Positions 49,179 to 61,399 of a stretch of DNA of 64,000 nucleotides are shown piece after piece. How positions within the stretch are numbered: position 1 is the first letter of the stretch; each line of letters begins with the position of its first letter. The position numbers and the translations under genes are program-made. A model generated the notes under the pieces. It had not been told where the DNA came from. It searched no databases and was given only the letters and a program-made list of their open reading frames with translations. This stretch comes from Sipunculus nudus (taxonomy: Eukaryota; Annelida; Sipuncula; Golfingiida; Sipunculidae). Location of the stretch: the NCBI GenBank assembly GCA_026874595.1, contig CM049321.1, positions 6,632,979-6,696,978 of the forward strand, given 5' to 3'.

Positions 49179-51774
49179 CTCCGTTCCACGACCTATGGTC
49201 CACCCGTTTTTTTGCGAGAGAAAAAAAAAGTGAAGTTAGATATCATAACAAATCTAACAAAATGGGGTAGAAGAAACATCGGCCTAATTTTCCAACTTAC
49301 ATATGAAACTGTACCTTGCATTTTGTTTTCACAATCGATTGTTTTCTGAAATGTGAGAATTAGTCTACAAACTTTGCGACAGTTTCTCCAAGAGGCGCTT
49401 GTAAACAAGGGGTCATGGACGTTGCCCTGGATAGGCTAGAAGAGTCCACTTTACCAGAAGGGGTAAAATGGTTATGTTGTTCCTGTGCTGTGGTGACACA
49501 TATCGTGTTGTTTGTTGACCGTGTTGATCGTAAAGTAGAATATCTACACATGTATAAATCCAATTTTAAAATGTAAATTTACCTTTAGAAGAGGTATAAA
49601 TGTATGATTGATGAGAGGACAGAGCGCTTATGATAAATATAATGAATGTTTGACATGTTTTGTATGGGCCATGTTCACTGGAACGGGCATAATATATATA
49701 GAGGCTCAACCTTACTCCGGGCTGAGGGACGTTTGTGAGATGTTGCTCCTGTTGTAGGCCTATACAATATTTTAATCATGCATGTTAAGCAGAATTTACA
49801 TAAGCCCATTCACTAAAAACTTATTTGTAATCATGTTTATTAACATTAATTTTGTACATAGAGACATTTAATCAGACATTTAATATATAAATATATAATC
49901 TGCATTTGTATCACATTTTTTTTCAAATCAGATGCATTAATAAAATTTAAAAAGAGTATAATCAGTTATGTATGTATTGAACATCATGTACATCACCTGG
50001 ACCCATTTTATGAATATTTTACCATTCAATTCTTCTTGTATCCATCCTATATCAAATACATAGTATTTACTTATAATATATTTTAATTTGCTTATAATAT
50101 ATTTTAATTTTGTTATACTATTCATTATATAAATTCATATCAAATGTATGATATATTTTTATTAATTTTTTATATTATTATTTTTTTAATTATATTTTAA
50201 AATAATAAATTATCTCTGCGTTATGTATAAGCGTCCGGGTTCCTAAATAATTTTGGAAAACTTCTGAAATACACATCATCTCAATAGTCAACAGATTGTC
50301 ACCAATTGTCTGCTTATGAAATGGCATGTGTAAGCACTGAAACTGGTGTACACGGACAAATTCCCGCATAAAAGCACTTGAATGAAACTTTAAGTGCGCG
50401 GGAGTTCGTGTTTAGTATATATATATAGGCTACTACGAGACGAGTCTGATTGGCTCACTTTATATGGCCGCTGCATGCAGCGTCTTTCCACCAATCGACA
50501 GGGTAGCTTAATACATAACAATTAAACTGTCAATCAATTTATCACAAAATGAAAACGATAAAAACAGCAGGGGCATCTCTGTATAATTCAATATTGTCAA
50601 GTATACAGCTAATAAGACTAACAAAAATAATAGAACCTTCATGTTTTTCACACTGTCTTTCAGGATGATGACGATCGAGGATATATAATGTCACCAATAA
50701 ATGCTTCTTGGGGTTATGCTTTTAAAGAAAAATAATAAATAAATAAAATACATATACATTATTTCCATCGCATATAGGACTATGCGAGAAGATGCCATGC
50801 AGAGAATTTAGCACTGACCTGGGCGGACGGAAGCATTAAGATCGACACTCCATTATTGACACTATTATGGGATCAATGCAGGGTTTACCGGATAAACAAA
50901 CAAGGCCCTTGCTATAAAAACAATCATCGATGAACAATGGATTAACATTTTTTTCTTTAAAAAATAGGGTCTACCTCGCTAACTGACTTTGAGTGACATA
51001 CGTGTATTAATCACTGCACCATGCAGGTCTGCCGTGCACTGGAAGGAAATAGATAGGCCCTATATAGCCTAATAGTCTTAGATTTTTTGATACACCTGAT
51101 CGATAACAGCCTTTTGGCCGAATTTGTCGGCATTTGATATTAACTGCGCACTGATATCACTGGCAAGGGTTCCAAGCATAAAAAATAAATGGGATTATGA
51201 AAATATACCATGATATTACACGGTCAGATTTACGGTCAGATTTACCCTTGTTTAGTTCTATGAAAAAGTTTGGGACATCAGATTTATGTGACAATAGACG
51301 GGATTTTCTATTCACCGATATTATACAAAGTGAGCTTGACTGTATCTCAAAAATAAAGCACACCCCTCATGAATCCTATTCAGAGCTGCAGCTTATAAGG
51401 TTAGCCACATCTGACATCCCAGAGGCAAAAAAAAACTCAACATTCCTGACTAAAGAGGCCGCAACGCACCTTCCAGGCACCGTGAGCAAGGACCTGACAC
51501 CCCCACCCAAGTTGTCTTTTGGCACAGTCGAGCCTCTGTGACGTCATATCTGCCTTTCCGCTATGGTTGCCGCATGACAAGGTTCAGTGTTGCTGCGTTA
51601 AAAATGACTTGACAGCGCCTTTAGGTAACATTCTTTTATTTCATCAACAATTTTCCGGAAATAAATTAGGCGGTCTCTCACATCTGTTGTTTCTTGCAAC
51701 ACTAAAGCCTTAAATTTAGTTTGTAACAAAATAAATGGAAAAAGATCATGTGGACCATAGGTCGTGGAACGGAG
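49179..51774. mobile_element. 2.6-kb element with perfect 25-bp terminal inverted repeats
   Basis: CTCCGTTCCACGACCTATGG at 49179 continues for 25 bp and is mirrored exactly at 51750-51774. TATA flanks both ends, so the target duplication is TA or TATA. The host sequence GTTGACAACAGGATATTCAC continues on the right, and copy 1 is uninterrupted at this site (about 5450). Inside are a CRE-type TGACGTCA (51540-51547) and small open frames (49414-49575, 51197-51541 on +; 51798-51598 on -, overlapping the right end), none recognised as transposase. Identical ends suggest recent movement. Confidence 0.8.
51197..51541 (+). CDS. Unrecognised open frame inside the 2.6-kb TIR element
   Basis: 114 codons, starting MKIYHDITRSDLRSDLPLFS and ending SFGTVEPL. 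No domain recognised; DLRSDLPLF follows a short sequence repeat (GGTCAGATTTAC twice). It may be an ORF of the element, a captured fragment, or chance. No splice or promoter evidence beyond a CRE motif near its end. Confidence 0.2.
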   Translation: MKIYHDITRSDLRSDLPLFSSMKKFGTSDLCDNRRDFLFTDIIQSELDCISKIKHTPHESYSELQLIRLATSDIPEAKKNSTFLTKEAATHLPGTVSKDLTPPPKLSFGTVEPL

Positions 51775-52942
51775 TATAGTTGACAACAGGATATTCACGT
51801 GTTTCCGTCCTGTCAGGTAGTCTGAAACAAAGTTTTTCGTAAAGCCAGGAGCTTAGAGATCTATTTAATGTCTTAACGACACCTTCCGACTTCCTGAAAT
51901 CTGAAATCCAAAAGCTTAAAGGAACATAATCAGGAACAAATCATGCTTATTCTTTCACACTATGAGTTCAAGTTTGCTTTATAAAAACATTTCAGGCAAA
52001 TTCTTTGGAGCACACGGTCTCATCACCTGCCCTCGAGCTGTTTAACACTTAATTATGGTTCTGCGTGCGCGTGTGAGGAACAACATTCCACATGTGTCTG
52101 TATACAATAGCAAAACCGGAGGTCTGACTTTGCGCACGCGCGACACATTCCAAATAGAGAGTAGTCTAGACAAGTGTACAGGTCAACCTGTATGTCATCT
52201 GATGTATCTCTGCTAGATGGACATCATGACCCATGCACATCATGTAAATTCATTATAGAACCTGTTCCGACAGATTTGCACGATAGGTCAAGGGGCCTGA
52301 GCTAAAATGAAGCGCGTAACAATAACAAGGCCCAGATGATGTAGAGAAAGTACAGCTGCTTGTGATCGCTCATGGTATGTTTCTGTAAATAACAAGGCTG
52401 AGATGATGTAGAGCAAGTACAGCTGCTTGTGTCCCCATATACTAATCACCCTTATAAATTACAAGGAGTGTGAGTCCGTGTATCAGGTCTACGGTAACAG
52501 TAACAGTAACAGGCATTAAATTTCTTTGGCAAAGCCAATCAGGGCATCAGCCGATTGTCAAATGTTGTTGCCCGAGGGATGCACAGAGTCCAGCGAGCTT
52601 TGTTTATTTTGACGCCGGTTTACACAGTTAAAGCAAACATTAGAAAATGAAGGCGGTTACCTCAACCAAACATGACTTTGTAGTATGTACAGGACGTGCT
52701 CGTTTGTGAATTCAGATTTAATATCTGTTAGACAAAGTTCCTGATATATAAAAAATTTCGGCGAATATTTAAGAAACATTATATAGTAACGGCGGCGTTA
52801 AAATATTAGATATATGCATATAATTTGCCATATCGTGAATTGGCACTCAATTTAACAAATATAGGTAATAAAAAACATTACAATGTATAAGTATTAGTAG
52901 TATACGGCAGTATTGACTTAATAATTTGATATTGTCTTGCAG

Positions 52943-52963
52943 TTGCGGTCCATGGAAAGAAAG
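52943..52963 (+). CDS. VWD gene 2: 21-nt microexon completing the signal peptide
   Basis: Between acceptor TTGTCTTGCAG and donor AAAG/GTAGGATG, phase 1-1. With the carried G it reads V-A-V-H-G-K-K, completing the leader started at 48573. It takes the place of the Thr/Pro-rich linker exons of gene 1. It lies past the end of the segmental duplication. Confidence 0.75.
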
Positions 52964-53355
52964 GTAGGATGTTAAAGCTATTTTTGAATCAACATAGTTT
53001 AAACATAACACACACACACACATATATATATATATATCATGATGATAAATATGTGTTTTTGTAAGTGTGTATATGTGTATGTGTGTGTGCCAATTTGTAT
53101 CATATTTGCAAAATCACTGTCAGGGCTATACTAGTTTTGACATGGAATGAGATTAGTCATTTAGTCACTAGGATGATGAAGTAGAAGGGAAGGAAACGAG
53201 TATGCCAGACTGTTAGATAATGTTTTATTTCTGATCACCCGCAAATTCACAAACTTACAGTAGGATAATCGACTTCTGAGGTGCATTTCTGATTATTTTC
53301 GACCGAGTTGGTTTTTTTTATAAATGTCAGAAATTATCTTAATTCATTTTTACAG

Positions 53356-53581
53356 ACTGTTGCAAGTTGAGCGGAAACGGAAACTACCACAAGTTCGACA
53401 AAGGTCAGATGGTACATTTCAATAGCAACTGCACTTACAACTTCGCTTCTGACCCGGAGCCTTCCAAGTTTGGGTGGACACTGAGTTCCATCATGATAAC
53501 CCAGCCGTCAGTTTCGCTTATTCCACAATCATTCACTATAACGGCTCAGTGTATGTACTGACTGTTGATGACGTCATCATG
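53356..53581 (+). CDS. VWD gene 2: first half of the VWD domain, with a 1-nt frameshift
   Basis: Enters in phase 1 after TTTTTACAG and ends ATCATG/GTACGT. It encodes DCCKLSGNGNYHKFDKGQM, then NSNCTYNFASDPEPSKFG; the C-x-Y-x-x-A strand is the VWD hallmark. After TTTGGG (53469-53474) the homologous frame moves by one: VDTEFHHDNPAVSFAYSTII, then GSVYVLTVDDVIM. The length is 226 nt; phase 1-to-0, as in gene 1, needs 3n+2, so one base (probably a G in the G-run) is missing. Either a real inactivating deletion, a polymorphism, or an assembly error. The usual DPH motif is not present here. Confidence 0.8.
53472..53474 (+). other. Site of the 1-nt frameshift in VWD gene 2
   Basis: GGG where GGGG would keep the frame. 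Upstream and downstream coding segments are both clearly VWD-like. Confidence 0.75.
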
Positions 53582-53819
53582 GTACGTTCTTCTTCTTTCT
53601 TGTATTATAACCTCCGCCAAGGGCCTTGGGTTTTGTGTATACCAGCGTTGGTTTGTTTGTTGCTTAGATTTCGGCAAGCATGTTGGTCAGTTGCGTATGT
53701 CTGTTTGTTTGTCTGTCTTTCTGTCGGTCTGTCTCCAGTCTAAAACGCACAGTTTTGCAGCGATCGCTTGCAAACTTACACATTTGATGTAAGACCAAAA
53801 GTCTCCGAACCCTATTAAT

Positions 53820-55290
53820 TTTTGTCATTGCTCAAAGGTCAAGGTCAAAGGTCTGTTTGTCATTTGTCCTTAATTTCGCCTGCTCGATGGGTCTTGCTTC
53901 GTACTTTACCATTCTATAGGCCACTGTTTTGAAGGAATCATTTCGAAATTGGCACATCATATGTCTGATAATAATATCTCCAAAGTGATTTTTCATTTTT
54001 GGGATATGGCCGCTAGGAAGCGCTGCACTTGCAACTCCATTACATATCATTTTTGGCCATATCTCCAAAACTATACTTCTTAATTACATAAACTCTAGCT
54101 TATTATTTTCCCCTTGGTCTTCTCCTCCACCTGGTTGAGTCATCTTGTCTTAATCTTGTATCACATGCATCTGTTTTATAGTGTTACATGTATATGTTTA
54201 TTATGCGCAGGATTTGGCGTAGGCGTTCTCTTTTGTGTTAAACGCGGGCCCTGTGTTTTACTATGGGAGCCGCACTAAATAAACTCCGGATTGCTCGCAG
54301 AGTGTAGAGACACAGGGCTCGTTGTAGTCTAAAAGTTTCGGGTCTGTTCATGCGCTATGGGCGCGTGTGTATTGTTGTGTTCGGAGTGTTAGTTAAAGTT
54401 GAAGTTTCTCGGTTTCGGGTAAAAAAGCTATAAATAGGGGCTGTTTTTAAAGCCGGCAGAGAAAAATACCAACGGACACGGAAGAATGTGAATATCTCAT
54501 CATTTTTTTTTTTAACCGTTCCGATAATTGCAGAACTTAGAAATCTTCTACGGACATTTTATATACGGATTGTCTTCAGTTTACCTTTGGGATTATTAAA
54601 AGAACTTCACTTTTGGATTACACCGGATTTTTTGCGAGATAACATCGGATTATTAACTGAGAAGATTTAAATGAACTATTCATCTGGATTATTTGTGTTA
54701 AAGAACACCTGTTCTGTTGAGCTGTGACAGTGGTGGTATCCAGAAATCAAAGCCTAGGACCCGGACACTCTGGTACTGTACATCTTTCTTATTGTTATAC
54801 TGTGTAATTGTATTGAATTAGTGTTATGTAATGTTAGGATTGTTCTAAGAATAAATTATAATTATTTTTAACAAAAAAGTACTAACTTCTTTATCCATTC
54901 CCCTGGACATTTCACGCTGCCTAGTGTTGCGGACTCAGATTTTTTTTTATCTCCGTAACAAAATTTTTGCTCGTCATGATTACGTGATCTGTTGTTATTA
55001 GGTCCCGTAACACTTTAACAGTATGTCTGTCTGTTTGTCAGTTGTCCTCAATTTCGCCTGCTTGCTTGTTCTTGCGTTCTACAGCATTCTACAGGCCACG
55101 GTTTTAAGGAACCCTTTTGAAACTGGTACCTCTATGCCATACATCTCCAAATGGATTTTTTTTTTTCATTTTCGGGATATGGCCACTAAAACCACTACAA
55201 CGTATAATTTTTATGGCCATATCTCCAAACCTGTGAACCTTATCTGCATAAACTATAACTCGTATTATTTCTAAATACCTTCTCCATATG
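53820..55290. repeat. Duplicated intronic repeat flanking an LTR
   Basis: 53850-54065 and 55030-55230 share GTCTGTTTGTCA.TTGTCCT.AATTTCGCCTGCT, TACAGGCCAC.GTTTT.AAGGAA, and CGGGATATGGCC. The LTR at 54182-55012 sits between them. Confidence 0.65.
54182..55012 (+). mobile_element. Solo LTR A (about 830 bp)
   Basis: Shares most of its length with 62230-62952. It has TATAAATA at 54429, AGAATAAATTATAATTATT (poly(A) signal) near 54850, and ends CCCGTAACA. No gag or pol adjoins it, so a solo LTR. Edges set by homology; no clear target duplication found. Confidence 0.65.
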
Positions 55291-55360
55291 ATAATCTAGT
55301 CACTGTTCGGATGTGTCAGTGTGTCAGTATGTCTGTCCAATTGTCGGTTGTTGTCAGGTA

Positions 55361-56320
55361 CTGTGGTTGGCTTAATATTCGCGGTGGTTTAACATTCGCT
55401 ATATTCGCGGTCGGGGCAATACCGTGAAATTAAAACCACGCAGATTTAAACCCTTGCTGTCATGGGAAAATAGTTTCTGTAGTCGTCACCAGATGGCGAT
55501 CGTGGGCATAAGTGGAAAATAAATAAATCCAAATGACGATCATGTCGATGACAGACTTGAGACTTCACGGTTATTCTCCCCGCTTGTGACGCTTTGTCGG
55601 CTGTCGGTCGATCTGATCATTCGCCACTTGGAACAACTCTGCACTTTTTTCACATTCACATTCGCGGTGATCAGGCAGACCTTCCGTGCGCGGCCGATTC
55701 AGGGATGGCCCCTTCCGTAACCAACTTGTAATATTCATGGAACGATGTTTCATTTACGTAATCCGAACTTGATATGATCAAGGTATTGTGTAGGGCCCTA
55801 TTTATATTGATATGTAATGGCCAAGCTATGAAACCAGGTCCCCTTTGAAGCGGCATCGCAAGGTCCCGGCGGTAACGGTCGTTGTAATTTGAGCAAAACA
55901 CGAGCATCAATTTGTACTCATTCTAAGTAAAAATACCCTCAACATAGGGAGCTTGTTTAAACAAGACAGGGCCAGTTTTCCTGTGATGACTAACATGTAC
56001 GGTTTCTTGACCAAAGCATTATTATTTATCACACCTGCACTGACAGGTGAACTGTGGGGAAGGCCTTCTGGTAATTAACTCTGACCCGAGCCGAGGAACC
56101 CCCGTTAATTAGCTAACCAAAAACAGTCATGGGCCGTGAGCGTTGTTCAGAAGGCGATAAGCAGATACTAATAACTTTGTGAAATAGAGAATTGATAACT
56201 ATTTCGTCGTTTACATCAAATAATTACTATATGCCCCATCGCGAAAATTAAACCCCGTGAATTTATGAAAAATTGCCTGAGCTCGAAAATTGAGCCCCGT
56301 TAATTCAAAGCCAACCACAG
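55361..56320. mobile_element. Mariner-like MITE, 960 bp, TA target
   Basis: Ends CTGTGGTTGGCTT at 55361 and its inverse complement at the right end, to 56320. Flanked by TA on both sides (55359-55360, 56321-56322). Subterminal TTCGCGGT and GCGAAAATTAAACCCCG motifs also mirror each other loosely. No transposase. Confidence 0.7.
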
Positions 56321-56809
56321 TATCTCTGCATTCATGTTCTTATTTGTGTTATATCTCGTTTAACAGGCCACAACTTCTCAGCAATCGCCCTGAAAGTCAC
56401 TCAATTGATAGAAAACCGAGAGTTTGTTCTTTCTGTCCGTCTGTCTATCATTTCAGTTTTGCAAGCGTTCGACCTATGGTCGCCTAGTTTGTCTGCTTGT
56501 TTTGTCTGTTTGTCTGTTATAAACAATACTCAAAACCTTATAAATGGAATAAGAGGAAATGTCAACGATAGTTGGACAAGGATCCAAACAACAACTCACT
56601 AAATTTTCGGGGTGATAATAAAAGAAAGTGTGGAAATTATCAGGAATAGAACTGAGATATATTTTTCAATAATAAAGATATCCAAATTAAACGGTGCAAA
56701 ATATTAAAATATGAGAAGGAAAAATCTCAGCATTACTGCTCCAGTGAAATAAAGAGTTCGATATTGGATCGTCATTATATGTTAACAAGGTAAAGGCTGG
56801 GTTAAAGGG

Positions 56810-57120
56810 GCCAATCACCTATCTGACCATAACAAACTTAAGATAATCCTTTGAAACACTTATAAAAATAGGCCAGAAAAAGTAGATATTGTTTTTGTCA
56901 AAGTTTTTCATATGGTGGGGCCACCAAAAACGAACCCAACAAGGGCATCAAGCAGCAAGTCAGATAAGTCAGAGCTTTTCAAGATGCGTTTTGAAACAAG
57001 TAACCTTTCAACCTCCGCATATATGCAACCTACCACCTTAAATTGCTAAGTTTACAAGAATGTTGTTGCTTGTTGTTGAAGAACAAATTCATACATCCTT
57101 CATGGAGGCGTTATAAGAAT
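56810..57120 (+). repeat. Left arm of an inverted repeat around exon 57783-57997
   Basis: CCAATCACCTATCTG (56811), AACCTACCACCTTA (57027), ATACATCCTTCATGGAGGCG and TTATAAGAA are found as inverse complements, in reverse order, at 58691-59052. Diverged but clearly one repeat family. Confidence 0.75.
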
Positions 57121-57359
57121 TGTTCACAGACAAATTACCCTAAGATCATGTGTTTTTATACACAAGGAAGACAAAAAAGACATGAATCCTATTTAAAACG
57201 AAGGTAAATCGACAGCTTTAAAAGTCTGATATCCTGCATAGAGAGTCTGGTCCGACCTTAAATTTTGTCTTCCTGGTCTTCGAGTCTGTTCATTGGGGAG
57301 TTTAAACTCTTACTCAGACATTACACTTTATCCAGTGGCGTCAATTTATCTTCAAGAGT

Positions 57360-57490
57360 AGGGGGGGGGGGGACTCACAGACGGAGGGAGAGGGGGGGGG
57401 GGGTTAAGTTGAACCACCTTTTTAAAATCATGTACAGTACAGTATGATATATGTTTATCGCCGTTCGTGTGTTTGGGGGGGGGGATGTTT
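57360..57490. repeat. Three G-runs
   Basis: GGGGGGGGGGGG at about 57361, 57392 and 57476, with quadruplex-forming potential on the sense strand upstream of the exon at 57783. Confidence 0.8.
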
Positions 57491-57782
57491 GTCTGTGTGT
57501 GTTTTCATTCACATCATAACTCTTGCAATCATGAACAAAATCTCATGAAAGTTTTAGGGTTTTTTTCGCAATGGGATAAGTAAGATTTAATTCCATTGTT
57601 GTTTGAGCATGATCCGGAGCATGACCCGGATTCAGGAAATTCATTAAGTGATTTTCACAAATGTACAGTCATTTTCCGCGCGAAAAAAACTGGGAATATG
57701 GGCCGAATTAGTGAATCCCCACATGGCGGACACTTGTATTGCTTGGGACGCAGAATTCTAATATTTCGATTTTATATTACAG

Positions 57783-57997
57783 CCTAACGGTACGACGTCC
57801 GCTATTTTTGGTTTCCAAACCTATGATAACGGCATCATTCGGATAGAACACATTGGCCAAAACATCAAGTTTACCATATACCAGGAAGACTTAGAACTCT
57901 GGTGGCATGGGGCTCATAACCTAGAGGTCTGTCTCGATACCCGGTGGAGTCAAAACCCGAGCACGATGAACGGTCTATGCGGGAACTTCAACGGAAA
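57783..57997 (+). CDS. VWD gene 2: second half of the VWD domain with LCGNFNG
   Basis: A 215-nt exon entering in phase 0 after ATATTACAG and leaving in phase 2 at GGAAA/GTAAGTG. It encodes PNGTTSAIFGFQTYDNGIIR, IEHIGQNIKFTIYQEDLELW and ends STMNGLCGNFNG. Only two cysteines, against five in the gene 1 exon, so the disulphide pattern differs. Same entry and exit phases as 28377-28567. Flanked by long inverted repeats on both sides. Confidence 0.9.
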
Positions 57998-58690
57998 GTA
58001 AGTGTCTAATTGTAATTATTGAAGGTCAAGCAAATGCATTAAAAGCTCATATTATTATATAACACAATTGCCTATGAAAAATATTAATATAGATTTCACA
58101 TAAAATGAACCTGATTCCTGGAGGATATTCATTTTTTTATATATATTTTTTTCCACAAGAAAATCTATGATTTGTTCATAAACTATTCGCACATCTCGGC
58201 AGACACGTCACACACAGGGAAATCCCACTATCATTAAAAATTCTACATCTCAGCAAAAGCTTAGTATTTCTGACACGGTCAGCTCGAATTGTCAGGTAAG
58301 AATAAAAACACATTTTTGCCAGATTTGAGTCATTTCTAAATGCTGCCCGTGACGTCACACTTTGAACCAGCCAATCATATCAGGTCACAGTCCCTCCTCT
58401 GGATGAAATCTACCGTGAAAATTAAAAAAAAAACTTTCGTACTATTACGTTTACCTAAGTGGATAACAAGATAAATGTTATATCATTGGTCTGATAAAAA
58501 ATATGTGCTCTGCCGAGAGAACCGTACTGTAGGAAACAGCGGTTATGCGAAACGATGTTTCGGACGACTGTTGTGTTTAGTGGACGAGCAAAATTGCCAG
58601 TTCACCTACCTTTAGAAAAAAGACTTTATATGATTTCTGGCTTCCTCTGTCTAATATTAATGATCTAAGGATATTTCTGGTGATGAAAAG

Positions 58691-59052
58691 TTCTTATAAC
58701 GCCTCTGTGAAGGATGTATGAACTTGTTTATAAACAACATGATTGTAAATACAGCAATGTTAACAAAAGGGAAAAGCCTGTAACCTAAGGTGGTAGGTTG
58801 CATATCTGCAGAGGTATAAACTTCCCTTGTTGCAAAAGGCCATTTGCAAAGCTCTGCATGGCTTTATCTAACTTGCCACCGGATGCCCTTGTTAAATTTG
58901 TTTTGTTTATTTTGATAGGCCCCAACATATAATAAACGCGTTGATATAAATAAAAGCTGCCTGTGTGTGATGATATCCACATTCCCTAACCTATTTTTGT
59001 TTTAATTTCAAGAGCTTACCTTCAGCTTGTAAAGGCCAGATAGGTGATTGGG
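58691..59052 (-). repeat. Right arm of the inverted repeat around exon 57783-57997
   Basis: Inverse complement of 56810-57120: TTCTTATAACGCCTC (58691), AAGGTGGTAGGTT (58789) and CAGATAGGTGATTGG (59037). Confidence 0.75.
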
Positions 59053-59384
59053 ACTCTGTAACCCTCTGGGTGAGGAGCGTATCGTTTTGGCGTAATGCTG
59101 ATGAAGCGACTTCAGATGAACTTCTCTTCTTAGCATCCTAAATACACTTGTTTATTAAGATACCAATTTGATGCTTAAACTTAATCAAAATGACAGCAAT
59201 AATAACAATCAATTTTAGTTGCTATAATCGAAATAACTGAAATAATTTCGGATCTGTCTACGTCAGTAGGAAATATTTAATTGTAATTATGAAATATGCA
59301 ATGGTATTTTTTTTTATCTCGAAATTTTACTCCAGATTGTCTCTTTGTATACCTTTGTTGGTCTGTAATGCCTCATACGATAAT

Positions 59385-59720
59385 TTGAATAACACTAGCA
59401 ATTACCCGTGCTACGCACGGTTTGGGGCGAGCATTTAGTTCTGATGTCAAATAGCTTATCATAGATGAAAGTCTTGGTTGTACAATGTTACCGTCATAAG
59501 ATCTCTTTGAATCTGACATTTAGTATAAGTATTCTGTTTTTGAGTTGGCCTTGTGTCGGAGTCTGGATGATTTGGACGAATATGTTCCTGTAGAATGGTG
59601 GAATATCTTCTGGCAAACCCGGAGCATATGTATGATGAAAACCATGGCAATCCGTAATGTCCAGAGGAGATACGGAAGACCACACAAATCGCGTTCCGCT
59701 ATTAATATATAGATTCATTA
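59385..59720. mobile_element. Retroelement 3' fragment with CCCGTGCTACGCACGG palindrome
   Basis: CCCGTGCTACGCACGG at 59406 and the end segment GGAGCATATGTATG...TATTAATATATAGAT are shared with 61430-61545. Such palindromes and AT tails recur at ends of dispersed retroelements. Family not fixed. Confidence 0.45.
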
Positions 59721-60102
59721 TATGCATGGTGTTATGCATAAAACTAAATGAAGCCAAGTGATTGGCCGGAGAATTTTCGAAGAAGTGATAAATAAAGTCA
59801 TTTTTATATGAAAACATAATATGCTGAACATCGCCATTTAAAGTTGCCCTCCGACCCCGTCAATCCGCAAGTAAAGGAACCTGTTATCTTGCATGAGACG
59901 TGTTCTCGATAACTGCATTCCCGTTATCAGGCACAAAAACTGAGCACTCACATGGTCGGGCAATTCCGCTGCGCAAAAGTTCGTGGCAGCATTATATTAT
60001 ATGGTACATATAAAGGCTGTATATATTTTTTAAATATCACGCACACCCAAGGACCTTTCCTGTTTGAAAGCTAAGCCAATGTTTTCCAGTGAGACAATCA
60101 CT

Positions 60103-61097
60103 GCATTCAGGCAGTGTGTAAAACTCGGACCCCACGGACTCCGGATGCCGGACCCCAAGAAAAAAATTGTAATTCCTAAACTTTCATGGTAATTTATCTA
60201 GATATTTTAGCATAAACGTATTAAAGACATATTTAATATTGTGTTTGGTTAACAATTAGTAGAAATAGTCTGATTTGCACAAAAAAAAATTGATTATTAA
60301 CACTTACGGACTATGGCGCACGGACTTCATGGATTACACGGACCCCGTTTACTCGTTGTATTACCATTTCTTTAGTACATATTTTCACATCACGTTTAAC
60401 CATAACACCCATGTGATTTTTTATTGTGTTATTATTTGTATTTTTACATTTTTATGTCTCAGTTTTTATTCATAATTTTATATACGCTATTTGTTACATT
60501 TGTGTAGCGTTTTAAAAAGTACAATAATTAAAAACATTTACAAAATCATTATTTTGGAACCTATAGTTGCTTGAAATGCAAGTGATCAACATTTCTTTTC
60601 AGTATTTATATTATTGCCAACTTTAAATTGCATGGTTGGTATGAATGGAACACGAAACCTGTTGTTATGTGGAAGAGCTCGAAATAATCAGTCTCGGGTC
60701 CGCAACGACTGTTAGTGCACATCAAATAAATTTCCCCCAGTGTGCCCGCACTATTAAATTTTCATTTAAAATAAGACAAAAATTATATTTAGTGTGTGAC
60801 ATGAGAGCTATTTTATTCCTCTTTCACTCATAAATAAAAAAAATATGAGCGGTGGTTACTGTCCGTCAAAATGGAACAGTCAGCAAAGTCAAGTTAAATC
60901 AGTCCATCTTCATCGAAATGTTTTTGTAAACTTAAATCATTCAGTGAATCGGTCATTTTCAAAGCTGCAACATTTAGGGACTTTGCTCTGTTTTTTCATC
61001 AGCAATAGTGGTTTTGTCGGTTTAAATGATGAAAAATGAGGAAATTTGGTTTTCGGGGACCGGGGACCGTGGGGTCCGGGTTTTACACACTGCCCTG
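60103..61097. mobile_element. hAT-like MITE, about 1 kb
   Basis: Inverted ends GGCAGTGTGTAAAAC and then CGGACCCCACGG (from 60110) mirrored to 61094 with one mismatch in 28. CAATCACT, 8 bp, lies on both sides (60095-60102 and 61098-61105), the target length of hAT elements; the right end reads CAGGGCAGTG, a hAT-like start. No transposase, so non-autonomous. Confidence 0.7.
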
Positions 61098-61399
61098 CAA
61101 TCACTACCGTTCGGAAAATTTTCATTCTTTAAAAGATCCCCCTTTTAAGCATTCTCCTCTTGTGCACAATAGACCTTTGTGCTGCGCAGAGGTTGCCTTT
61201 TGAGAAGGGATCACGAATGGGGATTATTTCGGGCGGTGCACCTCGAAATATAAGAAAATCCCAGATAGGGCCCCCGGGAGCAAAACTGTCCCGCCATCAC
61301 ACACTCTATGGCCATTTTGTTACCGGGCCCGAAGACACAAAGAAAAGAGGCACCCGCGGGAGAGCAAATATTAAAATTATAAATTGTGGACCTAATACG

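Larger units (their letters stand above)
42617..52610 (+). repeat. Segmental duplication, copy 2 (promoter and leader region of VWD gene 2)
   Basis: Collinear with 1-6120. Landmarks: GTGATTTGAATGG at 42619 against window position 3, promoter 46490, signal exon 48573, and the CTGA(T/G)TTTGCGCA.GCGCGAC block at 52124 against 5812. Extra sequence in copy 2 includes the SINE at about 46840-47035, AT tracts and the 2.6-kb TIR element at 49179-51774. Stretches of more than 300 bp without a gene hold only repeats. Confidence 0.88.
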
